A stretch of 42,307 nt of DNA from Diphasiastrum complanatum (lineage: Eukaryota; Streptophyta; Lycopodiopsida; Lycopodiales; Lycopodiaceae): assembly GCA_029204225.1 (NCBI GenBank), contig MU835039.1:1-42307 (forward strand), written 5' to 3'. This document shows, piece after piece, positions 1 through 12,000 of the stretch (the first letter of the stretch is position 1; each line of letters starts with the position of its first letter). The position numbers and the translations under genes were made by a program. The notes below the pieces were generated by a model, which saw nothing but the letters and a program-made list of their open reading frames with translations, searched no databases and was not told where the DNA came from.

Positions 1-478
1 ATGTATTAAGAATACACCAACCTCAGTTAGAGAAAGAATACCAAAAAACAAGCAAAATAGCATGAGATCCAATTTTGACATTATGACCTTACCAAAGCTT
101 GATTCATCATTAGAAATGCATGAAAACCTTATGTACATATATAGGAGAGCCTAAATTCGTGGTACTAGTAGCATTCAATGCATTTCCTACATCTATTCTA
201 GTGTAAACTACCACTATATTGACACCTAACAGCTTGCATGCAGAAATTGCACCTAACTTCTACCTACTTTCTCCAAATATCAATTTCTCAACTAGATATG
301 TACAAAACTACATGCATGTGTCCCATTACTATATTTGCATGTCAATGGAACTTAATCTTACCTAACCCAAACTCGCCCTATTCTACAAGGATATGTGCTC
401 AATTCACACACCTTGAATATATATAATCAATTTACATGGGTAGAACCCCCCAAACATATTGTAAGATAGATATGTTTT

Positions 479-550
479 ACAATTCTTACACATATCTCGT
501 GTCACAAATCTCATGTCACAATTCTTCACATATCTCGTGTCACAAAATTA
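479..550. repeat. Short tandem duplication, ~39-bp period
   Basis: The block beginning ACAATTCTTACACATATC at 479 recurs at about 518 with one base lost; both contain CACATATCTCGTGTCACAAA. Nothing suggests function. Confidence 0.6.
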
Positions 551-2012
551 AGTGTGGACTATGATTATGGTGGGACCCATTTGTACTATGTATATAGAGT
601 TGGGAGAACCCCGATTCATACAATTTACTCAGGGACTGAGGTGGATGATATGAGCATGCTGTAGCTAGGACGTATCTCTAGCCATGGAGATGAGTGCCAG
701 TGAGAGCCAAGTACGATCGCCAATAGTATGGGATGCTGGTTATCGTAGGGGACTAAATTAGGCCAGTTATGTTGACAATTGCAGTGCACAATGGTGAGTT
801 GGTAATGGCTCTATGAATGGGCGGTAGCAAATTTCTCCTCACTTGATGTTTGAAGTCCACCTTATGGCAATCGGTCTATTAGTTTATAACAGTGATGATT
901 TTCATAGTTAGACCATTTTCTAGCAGGGCCAATCCCTTGTCAAAAAGATGTTTAGCATCTTGGTGAATCTGCCAAGAATGTCTTGATAAGTGTAACTCAT
1001 TTCTAGAAAATACTATTATTTAGCACCTCACAATCTCATACACCATGTGAAGTAGTCTATAGTGAGAATAACATTTGGTACGAAGCACATATAGAGATAG
1101 TATTTGGTTTTGGACTTATCAAACTACACCATACTTCAAGAAGGACTAGTTTGCACTTATGCCACATATTGTTGAATGGTGATTGGAAGGAGTATCAAAA
1201 GAACAAGAAATAACATGAGCCTAATAGATTCCATCTATGAGAACTTGTTAAGTCCTTCTAGAGAATTTAACCCAAGAAGAGGATGCTATGCAAGCCCCTG
1301 ATAGAGACATCCTGATTGGATGGTAGGTTGACCTACAAAATCCCCATGTGAGAGGGTCATCCAAGCTCAAGGGAGGCACACCAAAATTTTGGGGAGCCCC
1401 TTATGAGGACATTGAGTTCTATAAATGCACTTTTGACAACATCTTTCTTATACTATTGGTAGATCATAGACCACATGAGGAGAGACTACTAGTCGAAGCC
1501 CCCCAAACTGTTAACTTGATAAATAGATCTCTCAAGATAAAGACAAGGCCAAGGCAAGGACAAAGAGCCATTAACAATTTCTTGTAGACAAGAGAAATCG
1601 ATGGATTTGACCAAAAGCGTAGAACTAGATGAAGTGCAAGACTGGAGAAACCAAGAAATAGATCTTAGTCCAAGGGTTAGAAATCGCAATATGAGACATA
1701 CCCCCTAAATAGTTTGCATTTAGAACTAGGGTGTGGCTGCTATAGCTCTTACCCTCCATAAGATGAAAAGTGAAGTAGATGAATGTTCTTGAGCATATAA
1801 GGATAGGAAAGACCTCCCAAGATGAGTAAGGTGGGGCGATGGAAGTTGATCCTAAAGGTAACTTATGACTCTCTCATTGCAGGCGAGCTTTACATTATGG
1901 CTGACACAACATAAAACAAACAATTTAGTGTTCTCTGCTACTTTGGAGAATTCTCTTTTCATATCATTAGCTCATCTGGACTTTGTTACGCACACACAAT
2001 TACATACACCCC

Positions 2013-3360
2013 ATAAAAATATTACTTGCAACTATTTTTTAGCTCCATTCCATAAATTATGGGCACAATTTCTAAGTTGACGTAATTCACTATTCGCTAG
2101 ACCTAAAAAGGGACACACTATAGTAGGAAAAAAATAGTTTTGTTACATTCCTATTTTTGGACTCTTTTAGAAGTTTCTACTCTAGTATAATTAAGAGCGG
2201 GAGACTTTCATTAGTTGGTTAATAGATTTTGGTGTCTTGAACTCTTTGTAGGATAATTCCATTTATGGATATCTTTCAAAGAAATATTTCAGAACAATCA
2301 AAGCCTACAATTTTCATTGAGTTTTCTTAGTTGCATGCTGCTTTTTGAATGTTATTTGTAGTTGTAATACCTCATTTGACGCAAATATATGTGTAATCAA
2401 AGACTACAATTCTCATTGAGTTTTCTTAGTTGCATGTTGCTTTTTGAATGTTTTTGTAGTTTTAATATCTCATTTGATGCAAATATATGTGATTGAGTTC
2501 ATAATATGGTCTTCATGCCCATTGGCCTTCTTCATATCTATTTCTTGTCCATATCCAACCCTCCTTACCTCCATCTTTCTACCTCAAGTTCCTACATCTT
2601 GGGTTTCAATCATTTCTAAAATCATCAGTTTAAATTTGAGCTTGACACACATTGTAAGTACATGTACTTTCTTGACTTATCCAATTTTTGATATTATGGA
2701 GTGGTCAATCAATCTATTGACTCTCACTCCTGATGTCGCCATCAAAGATCTACAGACTATGTTCTAGTTCAAGAAGTTTCTTTATGAAAAGTTTTAACGA
2801 TAGAAGAAAACTACAACACTAGTTTGCTTATCCTTGGACTCGTACCGTTGTGTTGGGATGTCAACTATGAAGTTCAGTGTCAAAAAATAAACAACATAAC
2901 ACAAAGTCTGATGCTTGTTGAACTTATAATTGATTATGATGGTCTACAATTTATCCAAGCAAAAGTGACAACCTACTACAAGTACCAAGTAAAAACAACA
3001 GTGCATGGGACTTTTACCACTTTTAGGACTGAGAATAATTATAGAAACAAAACAAAAAACAGCCTTACTTGTGTCATGATTTATGTGAAGTAGCGATCCA
3101 TTAGTTGAAATTCAAAGTTCTATTCGTGTACACATTGAGAGCATATGTTTAGTTGGAGATTGTTAGTTCTATACATTTTTGTAAAAACGACTTGCAATTA
3201 TTTTTTGGCAACATGGTAATGCTTTTGGGCCCAATTTATGAATCTACGATACTCACTATTTGTTAGGCCTGAAAAGGGGCACATAAAATAGGGGAGAAAT
3301 TTTGAATTTTCAACCTCCCTTTTTTTTATCCTTTGGACCCTTCAAGAAGTTACAAATTTC
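2013..3360. repeat. Pair of diverged direct repeats ~1.17 kb apart
   Basis: About 170 bp starting at ACTTGCAACTATTTTTTAG (2022) recurs in diverged form at ACTTGCAATTATTTTTTGG (3190). Both copies continue with GGGC, CACTATT, GGGACAC/GGGGCAC and a T-rich stretch leading to GGAC.CTT..AGAAGTT. The spacing and orientation could be terminal repeats of a small LTR-type element or two copies of a dispersed repeat. No primer site or matching target duplication was seen. Confidence 0.4.
2296..2490. repeat. 99-bp tandem duplication
   Basis: AATCAAAGCCTACAATTTTC at 2296 recurs as AATCAAAGACTACAATTCTC at 2395, and the two ~97-99-bp units match across their length, including TTAGTTGCATG.TGCTTTT and GCAAATATATGTG. 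Divergence is a few percent plus a short indel, so this is a fairly young local duplication. Confidence 0.8.
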
Positions 3361-4012
3361 CATAAACAAGAGATGTGTCTACAAGTAAGAAATGACCGCC
3401 AATTTGTTTGATCATTACAATCAATCCCTCAATATTTGGAATAAAGTCCGTACGAAAAAATGTATCTTAAGCTACATAATCTTTCTTTGTCTTCAATCAT
3501 TGTGTGAAAACCTGCCTTTCAACAGACTTATCATTCTTGGATACTATTACACATACCCATTTTTGGCACAATTGATTGCAAGAGTAAAATTATGTTTTGT
3601 ATTTGAACTTCAAAGATGAATGTAAGAAGCTGCATTGCAAATCATCAATTAAAAGCCAAGGCTACTTCATCAATCAAAACTCCAAGTAAATAGTATATGT
3701 TGATTATTGTACCAAGCCAATGGAGAGGCTTTCATTTGTGCTTTTAAAAAGTGTACCTGGTTTTTGCAAACCTTATCATGGCTTGAATGCTTAAATTTGC
3801 CGCAAATCTCTATAATATTTAATAAGCCACATCTTCTTCAAGAAAACCTGATGTTTCTTGAATATTGCAGTTCAGTAGTCCACATAACTAATCCTTGTGG
3901 CATAGAAGTATGTGGTACAGTGGCAATACTTTTTTGTGATATTGGACAATGTTGCATTATCAGTAGTATAGCCTTTGAACTTACGTATAGATTTTTCCTG
4001 TCATACTTATCC

Positions 4013-4252
4013 TTAATCTAAGAGAATCTGCTCAGGGTAAAAAATTTCTTCATTCTCCATAACCTCTGGAGGTTCTTCAGAGCGGACTTCTTCAGGAACT
4101 TTCCAACAAGTGCTCAAAGAATTGACATGAAAAGCATTGTTTCTGAAGAGGAGGAAGTCAAAAGTATGAATGAGACATTTGAAGGATGATGAGCGTTCTA
4201 TATGCAGGGAAAAGAAAGGAAGCATCCTAAAGTGCCAGACTGGATGCTTCAC
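4013..4252 (-). pseudogene. Possible Ty3/gypsy integrase C-terminal fragment
   Basis: An 80-codon minus-strand frame ends with NNAFHVNSLSTCW followed by an acidic VPEE..SEEPPEV..NEEIFYPEQILLD stretch. In Ty3/gypsy integrases a similar order (xxAFHVSLL, then an acidic linker, then a P-x-x-ILD just before the chromodomain) is common, which is why I make this call. The rest of pol is not visible next to it and the frame stops right after ILLD. It could be a chance frame. Confidence 0.3.
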
Positions 4253-4943
4253 TTTCCCAAAACTCGGTCACATTCATTTCTAATCTCAACATTTGGGTAG
4301 AAGAATATTCCTTTAATGTGACAATCACAGAAACTTCATGAAAAGTGTTTTCAAGTTTTCTTGATATTTCTTTCCACGCTCATTTCTGAATGTGTTTCAA
4401 AAAAATACGTACTTGAGAAATTTTTATTAGCGTTTTGGGCTGTTCGCAAAAAGATGTCAGGTTTTTAGTGAACAAATGGTTCTTATAGAAGACAAGCTTC
4501 TTGTTCGGACAAACGAGTCTTCACGTGATCTAGCAAATTTACCAACCAACATGTTTTCAAGTTGTTATCAGACTTTTTGTTTTACAAAACAGGAGAAACT
4601 AAGCTGTACAACGCGTTAAAAATCCTACAAAATACTGAATGCCGAATGAGTTTATAGCCTACATCAAACATTCATCTGCAAAAGAGATCTTCAAAATTAT
4701 GACTGTTTACCTATCTTATCTTTCTTATTCTGATATAACTGTCTCATTCGGTCACAGTCAGGCAATGGATTTACAACACATAGATTGATCCAATAACATA
4801 AAAAATTGAATCATTCATGACAGGCTAGTTTACACTGAAAAGCTGTTATTCATGGCACACTAATCCAGTATATTTAGAATAATTCATAACAGGAGTTGGA
4901 CAATGTATGAATGACTCAGAAATAGGAAAAGTGATAAGCAAAA

Positions 4944-4949
4944 TTTATT
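4944..4949 (-). promoter_or_regulatory. Candidate poly(A) signal of the transaminase gene
   Basis: AATAAA on the minus strand, about 92 nt beyond the stop codon at 5041-5043. Position and motif suit a plant polyadenylation signal. No transcript evidence. Confidence 0.4.
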
Positions 4950-5040
4950 ACATCCTTGTCCTGAGGCAAATAACTATCAAAAACATTTGTTGACTTCAAT
5001 CAATATAAAAGGGGAAAAGCCCCATACAAAGAAAGCTTCT

Positions 5041-5138
5041 CTATCTATAGTCTACACGTGTTCTTTGGGAAGCTGGTCCCAATAATATGTCCTTAATAAG
5101 AAGATCACGGAGTGCCAAAGTTCCTGGCCCAGGTTGAC
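5041..5138 (-). CDS. Transaminase last exon
   Basis: Exon after acceptor ...CGTGCAG|GTCAACC; its first two bases complete a glycine, giving GSG-QPGPGTLALRDLLIKDI and ending GPASQRTRVDYR before TAG (5043-5041). The GPxxxRxxVxY ending matches the C-terminus of plant homologues, which confirms the splice and the stop. Confidence 0.88.
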
Positions 5139-6716
5139 CTGCACGAAAATTTCACTTCCAAGGATCAAAACTGGAAAAAGTTTCTTGAACTCACTTCGGT
5201 AAATAATATTATGGATGACAAAGGACTGTCTTGTTATCGACCCCTAAATCTTCCTTAGCATGCACAAACCTACTACTTGCATCAAAATTCATGTCAGTGG
5301 GGATCTATACTCTTTAAGCTGCTACAAGGGGCTTATGCATCACATGCGATGGGTCATTCGCAGTTTCTGTTTTTTAAAATTTAGCAAATGTCGCTTTTGA
5401 ACTTTACAAAACAGGAAATAAATATGTATGAAACAATGTTAGGACTTTCATAACCTTGTCCAGATCCCAGAACATTGCATGCCAATTCATGATACTTCTG
5501 TAAACTATCCCAAACTTATTAAACAAAGAGTCTATGTAGCCATATGGGTCTGCATAAATTCAAATGGAAATCTAAGCTGGCTGTCAGATGTCTTCTTTCA
5601 GTGAATTTGGTGTGGCGTATCCAAAGGTAAGATATGAGAACCTAGGTAAAGACATGGGTTGAAGATACAGAAATTGTGCATAGATGCATATATGACAACC
5701 CAATGAACAGACATAACAAGTAATGGAAGATGGTCTAATTGCAAGCAAGGCAATAGAATCCACAATATATTGATAAAACTATCCTGGTTTGAGTTCTCTT
5801 TAGCTAAAAGCATGTTTTTGGTTGCCAAAAAATTGAAGTTTAGCGTAAGAAACCAGAAATTTCCTAGGCTCATGATGTAAACCGATACATATGAGGATGC
5901 AAAACATCAAAGATAGGAGAGGCACCAGCATAACATACCACTGCCAACAGGAATTCCATCCCATTCTACAACTGGCATGATGGCCACGCCACTGCCAATG
6001 AGCATCATCTCAATAGCAGATTTTGCTTCTTCAACTGTAATGTTCCCCATTCTGACATGATGAATATGGTTGCCATTGTTAGCTTTATTTTGCTCCCCAA
6101 TTTTATCACTTTTTTGTTCATTTAACAAGAGTTTTTGTGCAAGAGCTACCACGCGCTTCACTGTACACCCTGACAAAATTTTGTCGAATGAAGGTAACAA
6201 GAGCTCTCCTGAACTTGTTACAAAAGCAACATTCATATTAGGCCCCTCAGCAATAAAACCCTCATCATCCAACCAGATTCCTGCTTGTGCATTGTTATCT
6301 TCAGCTTCAATCTTTGACAAAGCATTTGGCAGGTAGTTCACACTCTTCATCGTTGCAAATTGAGGTGGTTTAATTGGAACCGAAGAAGTAATAACTTTAA
6401 CTCCGTGAGGTGGTGGAAAGTGACTTTCCTCTAAAACAATAGCATAAAATGTGGATGTAACACACTCAGAAGAAGAAAGACTAAATCCACCTCGTCCAGC
6501 TGATAGCCAATATCTCAAGAGACCTTCTCTGCATTTTGATGCACTTACTGTTTGCATCAAGATTTCCCATAAGGTCAACCGATCAAAAGGAGGGAAAATT
6601 CTGGCTGATGCAGCAGATCTACAAAGGCGGTCCAAATGTGCATCCAGCTCGTACAGATACCTATAAGAGCAAAAATGTCAAAAACTATAGACACAACAAT
6701 CTCTCACGCTATCTCA

Positions 6717-6784
<68 letters not shown>

Positions 6785-9012
6785 GAATCTTGCTCTGTAT
6801 ATGCTACCCTACTTTCTCAACCGTATGACAGTGTTATTCTCAAAGGATTATGGCACCTCTACAACTTTTAGACCATGTGAGTATCAAATTATGAGCAATA
6901 CCTCATTCACCTATATAGTTTCACTATGGCACAAATACAATAAGAGGGGGTTCTCGAAATGCGCAGTCACCAAGTTTCTTATGTACGGTGGCGATTGTGC
7001 CTTTGCCCAGGTTTTTGATCTACTCTTATTGAGCTCTTCTTCTCTTCTTTCCACTCTTGCTACTGGGATTTCCAGCAAGGTGTTCTCACCTCTTTGCTGA
7101 TCAGAAGGGCTTTGTGGTTTCCGGTTTGGAATACCACTTCATTCCGAACAGAGAGGGTGATTTACAGGTATTTCTGGCCCTACGGTTCAGCGATCTACCT
7201 CCTGGAATGTGTGTACAGCTTCAAGTGCTGATTTTGTTGGATAATCTATTGTAATGAATGCCTTCTCTTGACAGCTTTCAATTCTCTTTATGTGTAGGCT
7301 GTAGCAAAACATATGCAGTTTGTACGGGCTGCTTTTGCTTGACGATAGCATACTCTTTATGTGCAGATTGGCACCCACTTCTAAGGTAGATTTATACTTT
7401 TTAAGCATATGCTCATTGTAAGCAAGAGGTCGCACCTCTGATAGGTCTATTTCACGCCCTACTACTGAAAATTCAGCCTTTCATTGCTAACTTCAAGTTA
7501 TATTTTCCAGCAGTGTTTGAAAGTATTTTTTATAGGCTTACACTTGCCTACAGGACTATGTAAAGTCGAGATAACTCCGAAGGTCGCTTTTTGCTCAATA
7601 ACGTCGCAATTTTCAGAATTCTGCCCTACATGATATACTAGTTTCTCAAATACTCTTGCATAGCACAATACAGCGTAATCAATGCAATATATACATAGAT
7701 TACTTCAGCTGCATATTACGAATAGGCTAATGTTAACGATTTTGCTTCGTTCAGAAACGCTCAAATGACATATGAGATTAGGGTCCTTTTTTTTTAACTG
7801 CTGGAAAACATCTCCTTATCAAACTATTGCCATTAATATGATATTTGAACTTGCCATACCAAGTACATACGGGTGACGAATACTACCTTAAGTAAGCAAG
7901 TATGACTACTTCTCAGGAGGGATCTTCTACACGCATTCAGGTATTACATTGGACATGGTTCCTTACATGAAAATGCATGTGATTACTTATTTGAGAGCAT
8001 TCTAGGTAATGTAGGATTTACACTTCTTTATCAACTACTAGGATTTGTAAACAATACCTATCTCTCTAATATTAGGGCTAATATTGTGTATATTAAAACA
8101 ACATGCTATGATGGTTTTCACCAAACGTATTACACTTGCTATGATATGAGACAATGACTGTAGGAGATTTCTAAGCATTTTTGAGCGTATTAAAGAGACA
8201 TATGTCTATTAAACTGAAGCTTACTCTGTAATGTTCATAATTTTAATGAGGGGAGGCTAGATGGACAGGTCTGAAAGCGTGGAAATGCTTAGACTATTCC
8301 GTACTTGTTTGAGACTAGGTAAGTACTTATCAATCATATGGGTCAGCACGGTATGGATTTACCCTCATACCAAATAGTACGCCTATACCCTAATGTACAC
8401 CTCACACTATGAAGTACGATTGCACAAATGGCTTGATTTTGCATTTTTCGGTTTAAATCGGTCCTTGTTTTGGTGAACCTGAATGGCATGGGTTTGCCCA
8501 GGTTAGCTTGAATGGCATGGATTTGCCCAGGCAAGGCATAGTGCCCTTTGGCTACCACGTTTATTCATGGTACCATTTGGTGTAGCATGGAACAAATATG
8601 CCCTGATACCGACTGCTATGACCAAACCAGACCTTTTCCCATCTGTGTGAATGACTATGCCCTGATATGGTGATTTTTAGGGCAGGACCTACGACATCTT
8701 AAAGTATTAGTAGGGAAGATTGGACTATTCATAATAAGTTGCATTTAAGCTGATATGTAGTGAATCTAGTTTCGGACATGTATAACAATTGATGCTCAGC
8801 TATGACACCTGTCTTCCTCCCTGTGCTAACTCATGCGGTTTTGTTTGGTGGATGGTGGCAGATAACAGCTGGGTGTCCTAAAACTTCACTTTATGGTGCT
8901 TTTGTACTATAAGACTATATTCAGCTTCTTTAAATCTTGTCAGGGTATAAAACAAAGGGTTCAAAAGGTTTGGTCTTGACTTGTCAAGAGGGACTATGTG
9001 ATCTTCTTGTGT

Positions 9013-9054
<42 letters not shown>

Positions 9055-12000
9055 ATGCTCCACCTTGTCTGGTCTGATTCTGCAACTTCACCCAAAAGCA
9101 GACATATAAGGATCTGGTCATCTCTACTTCCTAAATATCTAAGCCTGGTCCTTAACTTTCAAAATCACAGTATGCTTCTGTGGTACCTATTCTACTGCTA
9201 CTCCTTCTGGTAGACCCAACTGCTATTTCTCATCCTATGCTCTTTTGACAATATACTCCAACTAAGATGGCTAAGGTCTGCTCAAAGAAGTTATGGTTGT
9301 AGTGTACTCATCAGGCTAGGGACTGTAAGCGGCCTCCCAATGCTACAGCTGCTACTTGTATCTAAGACGTTGAGGACGAGGGCAATTCTATTCACATCAC
9401 CAACAAATCACCTGTGACACCTATAAGTGATTGTGTTACTGAGTTTGCCAAGTTTCTTCCTTTGCAGAATGATGGACACAAAATTATTCAAAACTCCAAT
9501 TTCTCATTTTTGCTTTCCTATACAAATGATCAGTATGTAAATTTCCTGATTCTTTTGGTACCTTTTGCTAAGTTTTCTTCAAAATGCAATTACTAACGTG
9601 AGAATTTTGAAGTAGGAATGACTCTTGAACATGGAAAACAAGGAGTTACCAGGTTGTTGAGGAAGTCAATGTAGCTTAGTAGAAAGTTCTTTGGGAGCTA
9701 GCTCTCCTCAACAGAAGTTTACCTAAGACCAAATTGTGAATAAGACACTACATTTTCCTAGCCAACTAGAGTTACCTGGAGTCCTTACTCTTGAGAAACT
9801 GTTCACATATTTACAGAGTCTCATGATTATCATTACTATGATCAATCACTATCATCATACATCTGGATTCCAAACAGCTTAACATGCTACATCACTGAGT
9901 AGTTTCAAGTTCCATAGGTAGTCGTTATGAACCTTTTGGTTCTATATGTTCCATATGTACAGACCAGAACACGTTTCATATGTATGAAACGGAAAACATT
10001 ATGAGAACTTTTTTTTTTTCCAACTGAGAAAAATCCCTTCCCAAACAAAAAAATTTGGGATCAAAGTTATTGGCTGTCGAAACATTACATTGGGAAGAGA
10101 CTTTGTTGGCTAGTGGAAAAGAAGCCAATTATTTGCCTGCAATCAAATGCCAAAAATAGGAAAGCACTTCATAAGCAAACAATCACTAACAAGTTGAGAT
10201 AATGTGTGCCTCTTTTTTTGTTTATAGCAAAGCGATTTAGATCAGAAAGTAAAATTAGAGACATTCAAGAAAATGATTGCATCACAGCTTGTGAAGGTGG
10301 ATTATGGCAAAAATGAGTTTCAAAAGTAATGGATATATGATCTTGTGGCAGGAGCTTCCTAAATATTGACAAGTCTTTTGTCAATGTCAGATTCCAATGT
10401 ATCAGTGTATCAAATTCAAGTTCCTGGTTCAAATTCTCATCAGGGTAATTAAGAACATTTGTTTCCAAAAGTGTGGTTTTATCTAGAAACTAATTCTGAC
10501 AATCTATATAGTCAAGAATTGAATAAAATTCTTTGAGTAATTGAATTTTTTTATCAGAACTTCCATGTGTTAGGATACATGTTGGGCCTTCAACCTGTCA
10601 TAAGAGCTGATGTGGAGAAGGATGTACATCTACAATCGTCCTTACAAAAAGCACTGGAATGTGCATTGGAAGGAGAAATACACATCACATTGGAAAATGG
10701 AAAATCAATAATGCGGATGAAAGTTAAATGCAAACCAAGAAAGAACAAAGTAAAAAGGATCCAGAGGAGACACAAACACCTGATGTTCTGCAAATAAAGT
10801 TGCTACAACATGATGATGACCAAGGAAGAAAATATGTTGGATGACAAGGATAGATCATTGATAGGGCAAATTTCTCAACAATCAATGCCTTTTTCATGAA
10901 GAGGAACTTGAGCGATCGATTTTGCATATTCAGTGTTCAACAGATTGAGATATTGATGAAGTGCCAAGTTTCAAGTGGGAACAACTTTCATCAACCATGA
11001 CAATTTCACCTATTTTCAAAGATGAAAATGAAACGTATCCATATAGTTATGCCCCATGGCGCACCTTTTGTATAAAAAGCATCATACATGCCTCCATTCG
11101 GATGAAAGATTCAAAATATGAACATGATAATGCCCTATCCTGACCATGGATGATGCAATATGTGATATTGAGCGGTTTAATTTCAAGGTGCACTAGTTGG
11201 AAAAAATGAAATAACTGCTAGCTTTGAGTGTAGAGGCAGTGTTGATAAAGGATTGAGCACTTGTTTAAAGCATGACAATGCCTTGTCAATAATCATCAAT
11301 ATTTTCATGTAAAGCTATATCCGGCCCAAAAGGTAATATTAACCTCACTTCAATGATTCGATAGCATATAAAAAAAAAGATATTAAATGTCTCATACTCA
11401 TATTTCATCACCATCTTCAATAGATTAACCTAACGTATAAATCATGTGGTCGACAGCATTTTCACCTTTGTCATGGTGAGAGAAAAGATTCTAGAGTGTG
11501 CCAACAGCTATAACAGTTGTAAAAACTGATAAATTGTCCATTTCATCAAATACTCATTTCTAACTATTGATTTGGCTGTGAAGCACCGTTGACAAATAAA
11601 CCTATCTTCTTTGAAAAAGCTCATGCATCATTGAGGGCATGGGGTAGAGTGTTTGCATAGCTATAAGTAGAATGGATTTAAAAAAATAAAACAAATAACA
11701 AATCTGGTACTTCATGCACATTATTACAAAGAATCCAACAACCACGAAGCTTTATTGACAAATAAAACTTAGCTCAAAGTCATGCTCATTGTAGGCATCA
11801 AAACAGAAACAGAATTTGCATAGTCTAAAGAAAGAAACTCAATGATACTGCATGGAACACAAGCAATGACTTGAAAAAGCCTGTTGTTTTTTTAACCGAG
11901 ACGGGCTCCTTGGAAGGACCCCTAAACAAAATTCAATGTAGCAGTGCTTCATTTAACTTTTCAAAAGAACAACTCAAATTGGCAGATGAAAGAAGAAGAC

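Larger units (their letters stand above)
1..4012. other. Repeat-bearing intergenic DNA, no supported gene
   Basis: Both strands were read. Open frames here are short (60-107 codons) and show no family motif I recognise. What can be supported is repeat structure: a 39-bp period duplication at about 479-550, a 99-bp tandem duplication at 2296-2490, and two diverged direct repeats at about 2013-2190 and 3180-3360. The AT-rich, repeat-rich character fits old transposon debris. Confidence 0.6.

Noticed and set aside
3707-4021. Plus frame with several cysteines
   Set aside because: Not recognised; an attempt to read the opposite strand as copia RNase H also failed to give a convincing alignment.
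5598-5873. 91-codon minus frame between transaminase exons
   Set aside because: Lies in the 800-bp intron; the splice phase and protein continuity skip it.
6070-6336. Plus frame opposite the transaminase exon (and 13847-14089 opposite the upstream exon)
   Set aside because: Antisense shadows of exons with clear family motifs on the minus strand.
6536-7100. Plus-strand frames with Ser-Leu repeats (also 8998-9213, 17714-17911, 21979-22203)
   Set aside because: They are translations of CT microsatellites and have no other coding signal; the first overlaps the real minus-strand exon.
8878-9063. Minus-strand Arg-Glu repeat frame
   Set aside because: Translation of the GA side of a microsatellite.
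10567-10797. Lys/Arg-rich plus frame in the long intron
   Set aside because: No family resemblance, no flanking exon signals; the opposite strand is also open by chance.
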